Source: Candidatus Nitrosotenuis cloacae
Lineage (GTDB): Archaea > Thermoproteota > Nitrososphaeria > Nitrososphaerales > Nitrosopumilaceae
DNA length: 64,000 bases
Assembly: GCF_000955905.1 (NCBI RefSeq)
Contig: NZ_CP011097.1
Span: 755,957-819,956, forward strand
Reading direction: 5' to 3'
Positions 26,375 to 35,298 of the stretch are shown one piece after another. Numbering within the stretch: the first letter of the stretch is position 1; every line of letters begins with the position of its first letter. The position numbers and the translations under genes were made by a program. The notes under the pieces were generated by a model. The model did not search any database. It worked only from the letters and a program-made list of their open reading frames with translations, and was not told the origin of the DNA.

Positions 26375-27265
26375 CTACACCACATTAAATGCAATTACTG
26401 CAAGTACTATCATGACTACTACGTGTTTTATGCCTGAAACGTACGAGCCGCTGCCAATTTTACCTGCTGCCAGTCCGCCAAATATTGCCTCAATTATGGC
26501 CATATTGAGCAATAATGCGTCGATCTGAGCAATGTCTACCCCGGATAATGCCGAAAATACATTTGTACTTGACATATGCGTGGTGACTAGTAGTTGCTTG
26601 ACTGATTCTATCTGGGTAAAAAACTGCGAGGACAATATCACCGAGATTGCAATAAAGACTGCAAATGAAATGTAGATGGTATAGGTATATGGCTGCAGTG
26701 CGGACTTGCGTTCTTTTTCCAAGTTTCTAAGCTCAGTCACATATTTCTGAATGGTCTCTAGGTTTTCTGAGACATTTCCACCGTTTTTGAATGCTATCTC
26801 TAATAATACAATGACACGCTTTGCCATTCTTGTTCCGGCCTTTTTTGTAAAGTTTTCAAATGCCTCGCTTATTGGCATGCCCCAACTAATGTTTGCCTTG
26901 AGGTTTTTGAGAAGCGGTCCAAGGTTGCCCATATTTCTCTCAGGCACCATCTGGATTGCCTGAATTAGATTGGAGCCACTCTGAATTGAGCTGACCAATG
27001 ATAACAAAAACAGTGGCAAATGTCTGTCAACTCCCTCCCTCCTTTGTACTTCTTTTAGCTGCAATAGTGTTAGTGGTATGACTGCTGCAAGTATTCCAAA
27101 AATTATGCCAATATCACGAGTCATCATCTGAACTGTTCCTGAGAGATAAAAGCTGGATGTGATTACTGCAATGCTTGCAACTGTAGAGATTGTCATGACT
27201 CGGAATTTTTCTGACTTTACAAACGGCATCTTTGGCATTATGATTTGTTCTGTTCTTGCGCTCAT
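26375..27265 (-). CDS. type IV pilus platform protein (TadC/T2SF family)
   Basis: A 296-residue polytopic membrane protein with a type II secretion F domain in the middle (VSSIQSGSNLIQAIQMV, then GMPISEAFENFTKKAGT) flanked by pairs of hydrophobic helices at residues about 27-65 and 200-295. It forms the inner-membrane platform on which pilins are assembled. Its ATG lies 4 bases after the stop of the paired platform gene (27270), so they are co-translated. Order ATPase, platform 1, platform 2 is typical of archaeal adhesion pili. Confidence 0.9.
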   Translation of the reverse strand: MSARTEQIIMPKMPFVKSEKFRVMTISTVASIAVITSSFYLSGTVQMMTRDIGIIFGILAAVIPLTLLQLKEVQRREGVDRHLPLFLLSLVSSIQSGSNLIQAIQMVPERNMGNLGPLLKNLKANISWGMPISEAFENFTKKAGTRMAKRVIVLLEIAFKNGGNVSENLETIQKYVTELRNLEKERKSALQPYTYTIYISFAVFIAISVILSSQFFTQIESVKQLLVTTHMSSTNVFSALSGVDIAQIDALLLNMAIIEAIFGGLAAGKIGSGSYVSGIKHVVVMIVLAVIAFNVV

Positions 27266-27269
27266 TTTC

Positions 27270-28190
27270 TTACCTCTTTGGCACCATTGAATCCATCAAC
27301 AATAGCATGACTATGCCAAACAATGGTACCATGACATACGTCAACATATTCATCAGTGTGAGTAGATCAAACCCTCCTAGATCTGGACTCATAATTGCCA
27401 TTATGGATAGCATGATGACTGCCATTAGGGGAAACACAATTAGTAGAATGGTGTACATTTCCGCCATTATTCCAAGAGACTCTGTTGATCTCTTGACGTT
27501 GATCTTTTTTTCTTCTAGGTGAACCTTGGCAGTTGCAAGAAAATATTCTCGAAGATTTCCCCCTGCCTTGAATGTGATGATTGCGCCTTCCAACAGCTCT
27601 GAATAGGAACCGTTTGGGGTCCTTTTGATAAGATCATTTACTGCGGTTATCACATCCATCCCAAGAATCTCGATGTTTCTTGTAACAAAACGCGAATCCT
27701 TGACGATTTCCTCATTGGATGGCTCTTGAGCAATTGCCTTGAAGACACCCTCAAGTGACAAGCCGCTGGCGCATAATGTTGCCATGTATCCAATAAAGTG
27801 CGGAGTCTCCTCTCGAAGTTTGGTGAGCCGTGTCTTTGCATTAAGCATTGGCGTTATCTGCAGTACTGCAAACGTGATAATTCCTAGGCCTAGTGAGCCG
27901 ACAACTGCCAAAAGCCCTGCAATCAGTGGGGCAATGTTTAGCATTATTGAGATAATTATTGTGATTGCAAATCCGATTATGGCAGCTATAAAACTTGATG
28001 AAATCATTGAGGCAACAAAGACTTCAAAGGGAACTGGCATCATTGCCTGTCTGATGCTTTCTTTGAGCCTTGGCAGCTTTGGATACAGAAAATCAATATG
28101 CCTGTTTAGTAGTCTATAGCTGAATATCTGAAAGCTGGATGGCTGATTTTTCTGCTCTGCTTGGGCATTGTTCTTTAAGAGTCCAATCAG
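27270..28190 (-). CDS. type IV pilus platform protein (TadB/T2SF family), probable CTG start
   Basis: The frame is open from 28214 with no ATG, GTG or TTG before the tandem ATGs at 28043/28040. Starting there gives 257 residues and removes the family's soluble N-terminal part (SSFQIFSYRLLNR to PRLKESIRQA), which reads as normal coding. A CTG at 28190 shares a CTGA overlap with the ATPase stop and gives about 306 residues, similar to the partner platform protein (296). An ATT at 28187 is another option. The T2SF domain has LSLEGVFKAIA and a later hydrophobic pair. It acts with the ATPase and TadC-like protein in pilus assembly. Confidence 0.82.
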   Translation of the reverse strand: MIGLLKNNAQAEQKNQPSSFQIFSYRLLNRHIDFLYPKLPRLKESIRQAMMPVPFEVFVASMISSSFIAAIIGFAITIIISIMLNIAPLIAGLLAVVGSLGLGIITFAVLQITPMLNAKTRLTKLREETPHFIGYMATLCASGLSLEGVFKAIAQEPSNEEIVKDSRFVTRNIEILGMDVITAVNDLIKRTPNGSYSELLEGAIITFKAGGNLREYFLATAKVHLEEKKINVKRSTESLGIMAEMYTILLIVFPLMAVIMLSIMAIMSPDLGGFDLLTLMNMLTYVMVPLFGIVMLLLMDSMVPKR

Positions 28191-29836
28191 TCTTCTATCA
28201 CCAGCCTCTTTTTCTCATAAAATCTATCTGAATTGGAATAAAAGTCCAAAATGTTTGTCATTACTTCTTTGTGTCCTCGAATGTTGTGCTGGACAAGCCA
28301 CTCTAATGCAGTCCTGCGTTTTTCCAGCTCATATGCAATGTTGTCATTGGATATGCCGGTTTTTTCTTTGATTTTTTCTAATACAATGCTGTTTCCCCCG
28401 TATTCATGCTTGTCGTCATTTGGATTCCATCTGAAAACGTCATGTGTTTTTATCTCACCTGTTTTTTCATCTAGGCCTGCAATTTCTGCAATCTTGATTA
28501 TCCTTCTAATTGATTTATCATTGATTCTCAGTTTAAGCTGCAGTGTTATGAGATCCAGAGTGTTTGCAATGAGTGCTTTTGGAACGTCCATTGGTGATGA
28601 TACTAGTCTAGTTAGCGTGGCTTCTACGGAATCTGCGTGAATTGAAGAGAATCCACCGTGACCTGTCGCCATTGCCTGAAATAGTGTATATGCTTCTCTG
28701 CCTCTTGTCTCGCCCACAATCAAAATGTCTGGTCGCTGTCGCAGTGCTGCCCTGAGAAGATCAAACTGGGTAATCTCGCCAATTTGTCCGTCTGTAAAAT
28801 TCTGACGAGAGACTGCTGGAATCCAGTTCTCATGTAATAGATTTAGTTCATGAGTGTCCTCAATGCTGACTATTTTCTGTCCTGGTCTGATAAAAGAGGA
28901 GAGAGAATTGAGCAGTGTTGTTTTGCCACTTGCAGTACCTCCAGCAACTAGCATTGTGGAATTGTTCTCAACAGTATACCAAAGATATGCAGCCGCCTGC
29001 ACGGAAATGGTCTTGAATCGCAACAAATCCACTATTGTGATTGGATCTGCGCGAAACCTTCGTATGGTAAACGTACTTCCACGCTTTGTAATCTCGCTTC
29101 CTAAGGTGAGATTTATTCTGCTTCCATCTGGCAGTGCTGCGTCTACTATGGGGTTTGCTAATGATGCATGTTTGCCGCCAACATAGGACATTTTTTGCAC
29201 AAAATTATTCAATTCGTCATCATTCTCAAAGATAATGTTGGTTGGAACCGACTCGAACTCGCGATGCCAGATGTATAGTGGGACGTTCACTCCATCACAG
29301 CTAATCTCTTCAATTAGATGATCACGCATAAGTGGCTCTATCTTACCAAGATAGACAAAGTCACGTATTGCATAGTATGTTATTTTTGATAGTGTTCTTG
29401 TTGGAATCTCCATGTTGTATTTTTTTATCAATTCTAGAATTTTGTGTTTGAGCTCACGGGCGGCGTCCTTTTTTGTCTTGATACTGTTAAGTGTGATACT
29501 TAGCTCAGATATCAGCAGTTTTTTTATGACCTTGAAGTTTGTCTCGTCGTTTCGACTTAATTGTGGCTCTATTATGATATAGCGTAGGCCGTTCTTTGAG
29601 GTGGGATCTCTTATTAGGCCTGCATAAATTTCTGCATCATCAAATTCTATTTTATTTAGTGTCTTGAATTTGGGAATAAGATCCTTTACATCCGCTGTTC
29701 CAAATGTTGTGTTTTCCAATGTAGTTTGATTCTGTATTTTATTGTCTTTTTTTGCAAAAAACTTGCCAAAATCTGGAGGCGGTATTTTTTTGATTCTGAT
29801 AAAAGAAAATCCACCTGGGTTCTTTATCAGATTCAT
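28187..29836 (-). CDS. type II/IV secretion ATPase (TadA/VirB11-like)
   Basis: A 549-residue hexameric motor ATPase. An N-terminal domain of about 200 residues precedes the RecA core with Walker A GGTASGKTT near residue 300, the SIEDTHEL Asp box, Walker B ILIVGETRGREAY, and a His box in ATGHGGFSSIHADS. It powers pilin extrusion at the cytoplasmic face. The start is ATG at 29836, divergent from the TackOD1-like gene with about 40 bases between. It heads the minus-strand pilus operon ATPase-platform-platform. Confidence 0.94.
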   Translation of the reverse strand: MNLIKNPGGFSFIRIKKIPPPDFGKFFAKKDNKIQNQTTLENTTFGTADVKDLIPKFKTLNKIEFDDAEIYAGLIRDPTSKNGLRYIIIEPQLSRNDETNFKVIKKLLISELSITLNSIKTKKDAARELKHKILELIKKYNMEIPTRTLSKITYYAIRDFVYLGKIEPLMRDHLIEEISCDGVNVPLYIWHREFESVPTNIIFENDDELNNFVQKMSYVGGKHASLANPIVDAALPDGSRINLTLGSEITKRGSTFTIRRFRADPITIVDLLRFKTISVQAAAYLWYTVENNSTMLVAGGTASGKTTLLNSLSSFIRPGQKIVSIEDTHELNLLHENWIPAVSRQNFTDGQIGEITQFDLLRAALRQRPDILIVGETRGREAYTLFQAMATGHGGFSSIHADSVEATLTRLVSSPMDVPKALIANTLDLITLQLKLRINDKSIRRIIKIAEIAGLDEKTGEIKTHDVFRWNPNDDKHEYGGNSIVLEKIKEKTGISNDNIAYELEKRRTALEWLVQHNIRGHKEVMTNILDFYSNSDRFYEKKRLVIED

Positions 29837-29883
29837 TATTCTTGTATGATTGTTGGTTGGCTCATAAGAGATTGTGAGTGCAA

Positions 29884-30999
29884 ATGAACAGCATCCCGTT
29901 TACATTTTTGGAATCAATGAAAACATTGGACGTCATGTTTCAGCTAAACCGTATCAAAGGGAAGGGTAGCGTCAAGCCTCAAAAGTTTGAGCAAAAATAC
30001 CAAGAGAAAAACATAGACGCAGAACTATCAAAATGGCAGGAACAAAATAGTGAGAAAATCTCGTTTTTGATAAAAAAAGCAAAAGATGGTTACAACGGTC
30101 TGCTTGTGCCTGAAATAGACCACAAGACTGCCACGTTTGGGTATAGGATTCTACGAGAGCTACCGGACTACGATGTAGAGTTTTTGAATAATCTGGTCAA
30201 TCTGAGCATGTTTGACAAGCTGGTCAATAACAAATTTCTAATCTGTCCGGAGCACAAGACATCGTTTCTGCTCAGCATTAGGATCAGCTGCCCAAAGTGC
30301 AGCTCCATTAATGTGGAAAAACTCAACCTACTTGAGCATAGGGCATGTGGGTTCATCTCGGAGAGAAAACACTTTGGGGGTCAGGCCGAGCTAAAATGCC
30401 CATCATGCAAAAAACTGATCAAAAATCAGGAAAAAGAACTACGATTGCCGGCCTCTTGGTATTTGTGCAATGATTGCAAGGACAAATTTGATGAAGCCAA
30501 GGTCAATCTTCACTGCAACGAATTTGATCATGATTTTACTGTAAACCAAGCAGACTCGATCATACTGTACAACTATCTTTTATCAAATGACACTGAAAAG
30601 TCTACTCTAGATCAAGAAAAGATAAGGGAGGAAATTGCAAAAATTCTTACAAAACACAACTACACGGTATCTGAAAATCACACCATAAAGGGAAAAAGTG
30701 GAATTGATCAAATTGTTGATATTGTTGGAACCGGGGCTGATCAATCGATTTTTGTTTTCATTAATAGTTTGATAGAAAACAACTCTGAGATTGATTCCAA
30801 ACTGATTCAGATTCTTGATACGATGCCAAAAATAGCAATCTTGATTGGATTCTCATCTGTTTCTGAGATGACCAAATCCATTGCATCCAAGTATAATCTG
30901 TCCATAATATCGTCACAAAACATTGATGAGATCACAACCGAAGTCCAAAAAATCGTCTCTGCTAAAAGCAAAAAACCAGATGGCGATAAACCCACATGA
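29884..30999 (+). CDS. multi-zinc-ribbon protein, TackOD1-like
   Basis: About 371 residues. A middle region (about 115-225) has a series of paired zinc ligands: CPEH, CPKC, EH-x3-C, CPSC, CNDC and a final C-x3-F-x-H. This matches my recollection of the thaumarchaeal output domain TackOD1, found in signalling proteins near pilus genes, though here no receiver domain is fused. The C-terminal ~120 residues form an alpha/beta domain with GKSGIDQIVDIVG, faintly like restriction-endonuclease folds. GTG at 29878 is an alternative start. Its stop overlaps the first pilin gene (ATGA), so it is co-transcribed with the pilin-like genes and may be cytoplasmic. Confidence 0.65.
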   Translation: MNSIPFTFLESMKTLDVMFQLNRIKGKGSVKPQKFEQKYQEKNIDAELSKWQEQNSEKISFLIKKAKDGYNGLLVPEIDHKTATFGYRILRELPDYDVEFLNNLVNLSMFDKLVNNKFLICPEHKTSFLLSIRISCPKCSSINVEKLNLLEHRACGFISERKHFGGQAELKCPSCKKLIKNQEKELRLPASWYLCNDCKDKFDEAKVNLHCNEFDHDFTVNQADSIILYNYLLSNDTEKSTLDQEKIREEIAKILTKHNYTVSENHTIKGKSGIDQIVDIVGTGADQSIFVFINSLIENNSEIDSKLIQILDTMPKIAILIGFSSVSEMTKSIASKYNLSIISSQNIDEITTEVQKIVSAKSKKPDGDKPT

Positions 31000-31481
31000 A
31001 ATGGAAATCTAGGCGTGCAGTAAGTCAGATTATAGGCACGCTTTTCATGCTTGCCATAGTTGTCCCAATTGGGACTGTCATAGTTACCAAGGGGTTAAAC
31101 CAAGTCGGTGAGATAAACAACCGCCTTGCAAGCGGCATTACACTCGAAAGCGAAAAGGGACAAGAGGATATTGTGTTTGAGCATATACGATTTGATCCTG
31201 TCAGCAAACAAGTTACAATTTCAATTAGAAATGTGGGCACAACCGAGTCTACAATAAACAAAGTCACCATAGTAAAAATGGAAACCCAAGAGTTAATCGT
31301 AAATGATCAAAACATCTCCATAAACGTACAACCAAAGATAGGCCTCACAATATCAGAAATTGGAAACATCTCTGTTGCACAATGGGATGATCCGATATAC
31401 CGAGATGCAGAATACAAAATAGCAATCACGACAGAAAAGGGGAATTTCTTTGAAATCTCAGCGAGGCCGTTTAACACATGA
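30996..31481 (+). CDS. type IV pilin-like protein 1
   Basis: A 161-residue protein with a class III signal: MKWKSRRAVSQIIG followed by a hydrophobic helix (LFMLAIVVPIGTVIV). Cleavage would fall after the basic residues, and the beta-rich remainder would be outside the cell. The start ATG overlaps the TackOD1-like stop (ATGA) and its own stop overlaps the next pilin start (ATGA). It is probably a minor pilin or pilus-associated subunit. Confidence 0.82.
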   Translation: MKWKSRRAVSQIIGTLFMLAIVVPIGTVIVTKGLNQVGEINNRLASGITLESEKGQEDIVFEHIRFDPVSKQVTISIRNVGTTESTINKVTIVKMETQELIVNDQNISINVQPKIGLTISEIGNISVAQWDDPIYRDAEYKIAITTEKGNFFEISARPFNT

Positions 31482-32134
31482 TTACAAAAAGACGAGGCAT
31501 ATCTGAAATAATTGCAACCCTGATGCTTTTGGGAATAACCACTGCGGGTTCTGTGTTCTTGGCAAGCCTTGTTTATGGCAGTGGCTTTCAAAATACGCCG
31601 GAATCTGATTCTTTACAATCGTCATATGCAATCAAGCTCACTGGATATGATACTCGTGATTCAAATGATCTTTTGGGCATTGGCAGCATTGATAACAAAT
31701 TTGACAAAAAACTCTGTGCCAAGGGATGTCAGGGGTTTGCCGATAACATTCCAAACAGTGCAAACCCTGGAACTGAATTTCTGGCATTACAAATCAGAAA
31801 TGTCAGCACAGAATCTGTATATCTCAAGGGAATACAAATCAATGGCATTCAGCATGTTTGGGACCAAAACACCGGCGGCAAGTCCCTTGATGCAAGCAGC
31901 AATGACTATGCCGGAAAATACCCACTAAATGGAAAATTTAGCATAATTTCTGTTACCGGACTCGCTCAAAAATCCGAAAACAAGGTAGATGCAGACGAGG
32001 AAGTGCGACTAATAATCAAACTTGATGATGCGCTATCCTCAGACATTGCGTTATCCAAGCCAATCCTGACTGGAATCAACTTTGGTGGAGTTCGTGCATC
32101 TGAAAATGTCATTTTGAGTGGTGAAATAAGATAA
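31478..32134 (+). CDS. type IV pilin-like protein 2
   Basis: A 218-residue protein with the class III start MITKRRGISEIIATLMLLG and one N-terminal helix, then an extracellular beta-rich domain with a Cys pair (LCAKGCQG) that may form a disulfide. The ATG is in an ATGA overlap with the upstream pilin. It shares the RG-(I/V)-S-x-I-(I/V) core with the neighbouring pilin-like proteins. Confidence 0.82.
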   Translation: MITKRRGISEIIATLMLLGITTAGSVFLASLVYGSGFQNTPESDSLQSSYAIKLTGYDTRDSNDLLGIGSIDNKFDKKLCAKGCQGFADNIPNSANPGTEFLALQIRNVSTESVYLKGIQINGIQHVWDQNTGGKSLDASSNDYAGKYPLNGKFSIISVTGLAQKSENKVDADEEVRLIIKLDDALSSDIALSKPILTGINFGGVRASENVILSGEIR

Positions 32135-33873
32135 CGCGGGGAATCTCAACCATCGTCGGCTCGGTGTTTTTCTTGGTTTTACTATCTGGCGGATTGTCTG
32201 TGTCATACCTGATAATAGAGACACAATCGGATATGATAAAAACTCAGCAGGTAATTGCAGATGCTGAAATTAAAAAAATTCAGGAAAAATTCATTGTTTC
32301 TGTTTCCGCGGATAATGTTGATAATAATCGTCTTGCAGTATATGTAAAAAATCAGGGCAGCAATTCTTTGCAGATTGATAATATTTGGATAATCAACCAG
32401 ACTGATCCGAGTCGGCCTGCAACAAAGTTTGAGACCAATTATACTGAATCTGTTTTGGCCCCGGGATATGGAACTCAGATTCTTGAAAACTATCCGTTAT
32501 ACATGGATTCTGGGGATTACTTGGTTAAAGTGATCTCTTCAATTGGTACGATACGTACCGCAGAGCTAGAAGTTGGTGGACGAGGTCCACTCAAAGCAAA
32601 GATGATGATTGATCCGCCAGATGTTCGAATAGGAGAAAATGCAACTGCTTGGCTTTTTGTAACCAACACTGGCAATACTCGAATACTAAATGTCACCGCA
32701 GATCCAATAGTAGTCGCACCATCATCTACTGTTATTGCATCATCTCCAGTCATACAAGTTACATCTGATCTTGCACCTGCAGAGTCGGCCATATTTGCGT
32801 GGAAGTACAATTTGATGGGAACAATTGGAACAAATGTGACATTTTCTGGATTTGCAAGAGGAGTAGACGAGCCAACAAAAACACCGATTCAGAGCAACAA
32901 TGAAAAACAGTTGGTGTATCTGCGAGATAACAACGGCTTGGGAACCATACTGACCCAAACATTGCTCTCCAAACCTGAGATTTTCATGGTTTTACCATCG
33001 CCATTTGGAGATTCTGCACAGAGAGGACTATGGGGTGTAAATGTGGTAAATCCGACCAGCCAGCCGATTTACGTAAGCAAGGTGGTCATAAACGCAGTAA
33101 CTCCTAGGGCACAATCAAACGACAAGATTTTTGATGTAAATGGGTGTTCTCCGGTAACTGTGGCACCGACCCCAAGCTCCTGGTCGTGTCCTGCTGGAAA
33201 CCAACTCATGTGGAAAAACTCTGTCACACCACAGGTGATTCCACCAAAATCCGTCTATCCATTTTTGGTACAAGTTACTGCTGGCTCACTTGCAGGCGCA
33301 CAAGACGACTTGGAGACCATACTGATTCAGACAAACGTCTTTACCACTTTGGGTCAGTTTGGCAAAGCAGGATATGGCTCTTCTATGAGAAACACCGGCT
33401 CTGCAATACCAAACGTGTTTTTGTCCAATGCAGTTGGCTCATCAAATCCGAGTAACATCCTATCAAATATGACTAATATCAAGCCCGGCACATACAAGAC
33501 ATTTAATGCAACAATTGCAGATTTTGATACCAGTGTAACAAACGTGATTGGCTCTGGCTCTAGGCTGATCATAAACATACCAAAGGGATGGACTGATGTG
33601 ACTATGCTATCACATAATGGATTTTCGACCCCAACGTATCAGACCTTTATTGATACGTCATCGCAAATAGTTGGAATTCTAAACCAAGACATCTCAGGTG
33701 CTGCAGGAAGTGCAAAAACCATACAATTCCGAGCCAAGGCACCCCCGGTACTGGACACCCAGATGTACGTCATGTATGTATTGGCTGACGGAGATGTCAT
33801 AAAAAATGGTGATACTGCAAACCCATTCCCAATAGGACCTATTGCAGAAATACTACTCCAAGTATCGCCATAG
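32131..33873 (+). CDS. large pilin-like surface protein, probable ATA start
   Basis: From GTG at 32164 the protein has 569 residues but loses a pilin-type N-terminus. The open frame extends upstream through ITRGISTIVGS, matching the neighbours' RRGISEIIAT. The only plausible codon is ATA at 32131, which overlaps the previous stop as ATAA. That gives about 580 residues: an N-terminal helix (residues about 6-30), then a long extracellular part with CARDB-like beta domains (NNRLAVYVKNQGSNSL, ENATAWLFVTNTGNTR) and one Cys pair near residue 345. It is likely a pilus tip or cell-surface adhesin. Confidence 0.75.
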   Translation: MTRGISTIVGSVFFLVLLSGGLSVSYLIIETQSDMIKTQQVIADAEIKKIQEKFIVSVSADNVDNNRLAVYVKNQGSNSLQIDNIWIINQTDPSRPATKFETNYTESVLAPGYGTQILENYPLYMDSGDYLVKVISSIGTIRTAELEVGGRGPLKAKMMIDPPDVRIGENATAWLFVTNTGNTRILNVTADPIVVAPSSTVIASSPVIQVTSDLAPAESAIFAWKYNLMGTIGTNVTFSGFARGVDEPTKTPIQSNNEKQLVYLRDNNGLGTILTQTLLSKPEIFMVLPSPFGDSAQRGLWGVNVVNPTSQPIYVSKVVINAVTPRAQSNDKIFDVNGCSPVTVAPTPSSWSCPAGNQLMWKNSVTPQVIPPKSVYPFLVQVTAGSLAGAQDDLETILIQTNVFTTLGQFGKAGYGSSMRNTGSAIPNVFLSNAVGSSNPSNILSNMTNIKPGTYKTFNATIADFDTSVTNVIGSGSRLIINIPKGWTDVTMLSHNGFSTPTYQTFIDTSSQIVGILNQDISGAAGSAKTIQFRAKAPPVLDTQMYVMYVLADGDVIKNGDTANPFPIGPIAEILLQVSP

Positions 33874-33942
33874 ATTTTGGTAAAAATGTTTACCAAATAA
33901 CACAGCATCACCCGTTTAAATCCAAATCTCATCTCTGATTTA

Positions 33943-35136
33943 ATGAATAAAATAACAATGCTGGCAGTTATTGGCCTTGGAGCACTTGTCTTTGGCGTAA
34001 TTACGCCTGAATCTGGCTTGATGGCAAGCGCTACGGGCAACAATAACGGCTACAACGGAAACAACAATCATGATCGTGATGATCGTGACAATAACAATCA
34101 TGGCAACAATTCGTACGACTCACCCAAAGTCAAAATCTACAAGGTAGTAATCAACAATGATGGCAATCCAACACCACCAATGTCTACCTTTGGCGTCAAG
34201 CTAAAAGACACGCTTGTCAACACAAACGGAACAACATTTACAATATCAAAGAACAAACCAGTGACTTTGACAGAGGCCGGAGCACCAGGCTTTAGCTTTG
34301 TGGAGATTCGAGGCGATGGACATTGTCCAGAAAATCTTGGAGGCACGATAACACTGGATGATGGGCAAAAAATAGAATGTTACATTGTGAATCAACCAAC
34401 TCCTACAGGTGATGGTACTGTGAGTGATCCGCCTACAGTCAAAATCTACAAGGTAGTAATCAACAATGATGGCAACCCGACACCTTCCGCCGAATCTTTT
34501 GGACTATCCATCAATGGAGGTACAACATTATCCAATGGAACCAAGGTAACACTACAGGCAGATACTCCCGCAGTGCTTGCAGAGGCAGGGCTTGTTGGCT
34601 ATGAATTTGTAGAAATTCGAGGCGATGGAAACTGCCCTGAAAACATTGGTGGAACTATAACCCTCAGTGCAGGACAAGACATCGAGTGTTATGTAGTGAA
34701 TCAGCCAATAGATCAGACTGGTCCACCGGACCCAGGTGTGATATTCCACTATAACACACTGTCATTTAGCTTTGCAGATCCATTGTATGGCGACAGCTGC
34801 TCTGCACCAGGCAAGACTCCACCATGCATAGAGCTTGCAAACTCTATTGATGGAAACGTGCTTGTGGTGGACTCTGAGCTAAAAACGGATACCACAATTG
34901 TCTTGTTTAGCGTGGTTGAGACAGGCAAGGTAACGCAAAACCCGCCGCAATTTGCTACCAGTCCTATCTGTGTCTTGTCCGGAATTGGACCGCACACTGC
35001 GTCATATGCACAGGCAGAGGAGATTAGCCCTGTTGTAAATCCAAGCGGCCAGATGGGATTTGAGTTCCAGTGCTCTTTGATTGAGGCTGCCAACTTTAAG
35101 GTAAGCTATGCCCTAATTGAGACACAAAGACAATAA
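33943..35136 (+). CDS. secreted protein with two SpaA/prealbumin-like repeats
   Basis: A 397-residue exported protein: signal peptide (residues about 1-28), an Asn/Gly/Asp/His-rich linker (about 31-62), two homologous repeats of about 103 residues starting at VKIYKVVINNDGNPTP, and a C-terminal domain of about 140 residues with four cysteines. Each repeat ends with GDG-x-CPEN and IECY/VVNQP, so a Cys pair lies in each. The fold resembles SpaA-like stalk domains. The repeat starts share an exact 38-base DNA identity at 34129-34166 and 34438-34475. It is probably surface-associated and lies downstream of the pilin genes on the same strand. Confidence 0.8.
   Translation: MNKITMLAVIGLGALVFGVITPESGLMASATGNNNGYNGNNNHDRDDRDNNNHGNNSYDSPKVKIYKVVINNDGNPTPPMSTFGVKLKDTLVNTNGTTFTISKNKPVTLTEAGAPGFSFVEIRGDGHCPENLGGTITLDDGQKIECYIVNQPTPTGDGTVSDPPTVKIYKVVINNDGNPTPSAESFGLSINGGTTLSNGTKVTLQADTPAVLAEAGLVGYEFVEIRGDGNCPENIGGTITLSAGQDIECYVVNQPIDQTGPPDPGVIFHYNTLSFSFADPLYGDSCSAPGKTPPCIELANSIDGNVLVVDSELKTDTTIVLFSVVETGKVTQNPPQFATSPICVLSGIGPHTASYAQAEEISPVVNPSGQMGFEFQCSLIEAANFKVSYALIETQRQ
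34129..34475 (+). repeat. 38-base exact direct repeat within the SpaA-like gene
   Basis: A 38-base sequence beginning GTCAAAATCTACAAGG occurs at 34129-34166 and again at 34438-34475, 309 bases (103 codons) apart, in the same frame. It marks the first strand of each protein repeat. Confidence 0.85.
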
Positions 35137-35148
35137 TCTCTTTTTTAT

Positions 35149-35298
35149 TTTTTCACAAGAGCAAGAAGAGTGCATGATACTGATATTGCTCATGCAGTGG
35201 TAGGACATACTGCGTATCTTGATATGTATGATAGAAAGGACGATCTGGAAAAATTAGAGTTGTATCTTAAGGTTGAAGCCACATTGAAAATTATTTAA
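35149..35298 (+). pseudogene. C-terminal remnant of a tyrosine integrase
   Basis: A frame without a start encodes about 49 residues ending at TAA 35296-35298. It includes ARRVHDTDIAHAVVGH, then TAYLDMYDRK and LELYLKVEATLKII. VVGH followed by Y-LDMYDR and a YLKVE tail looks like the end of phage/archaeal tyrosine recombinases: the second His of the catalytic box and the nucleophilic Tyr. The rest of the gene is missing, so this is a scar of an integrated element. It lies against the stop of the convergent surface-protein gene. Confidence 0.65.

Noticed and set aside
26375-32134. Archaellum (flagellar) operon
   Set aside because: No FlaG/F/H/D-like accessory genes or clustered archaellins are present; pair of T2SF platform proteins, ATPase and minor pilins fit adhesion-type pili better.
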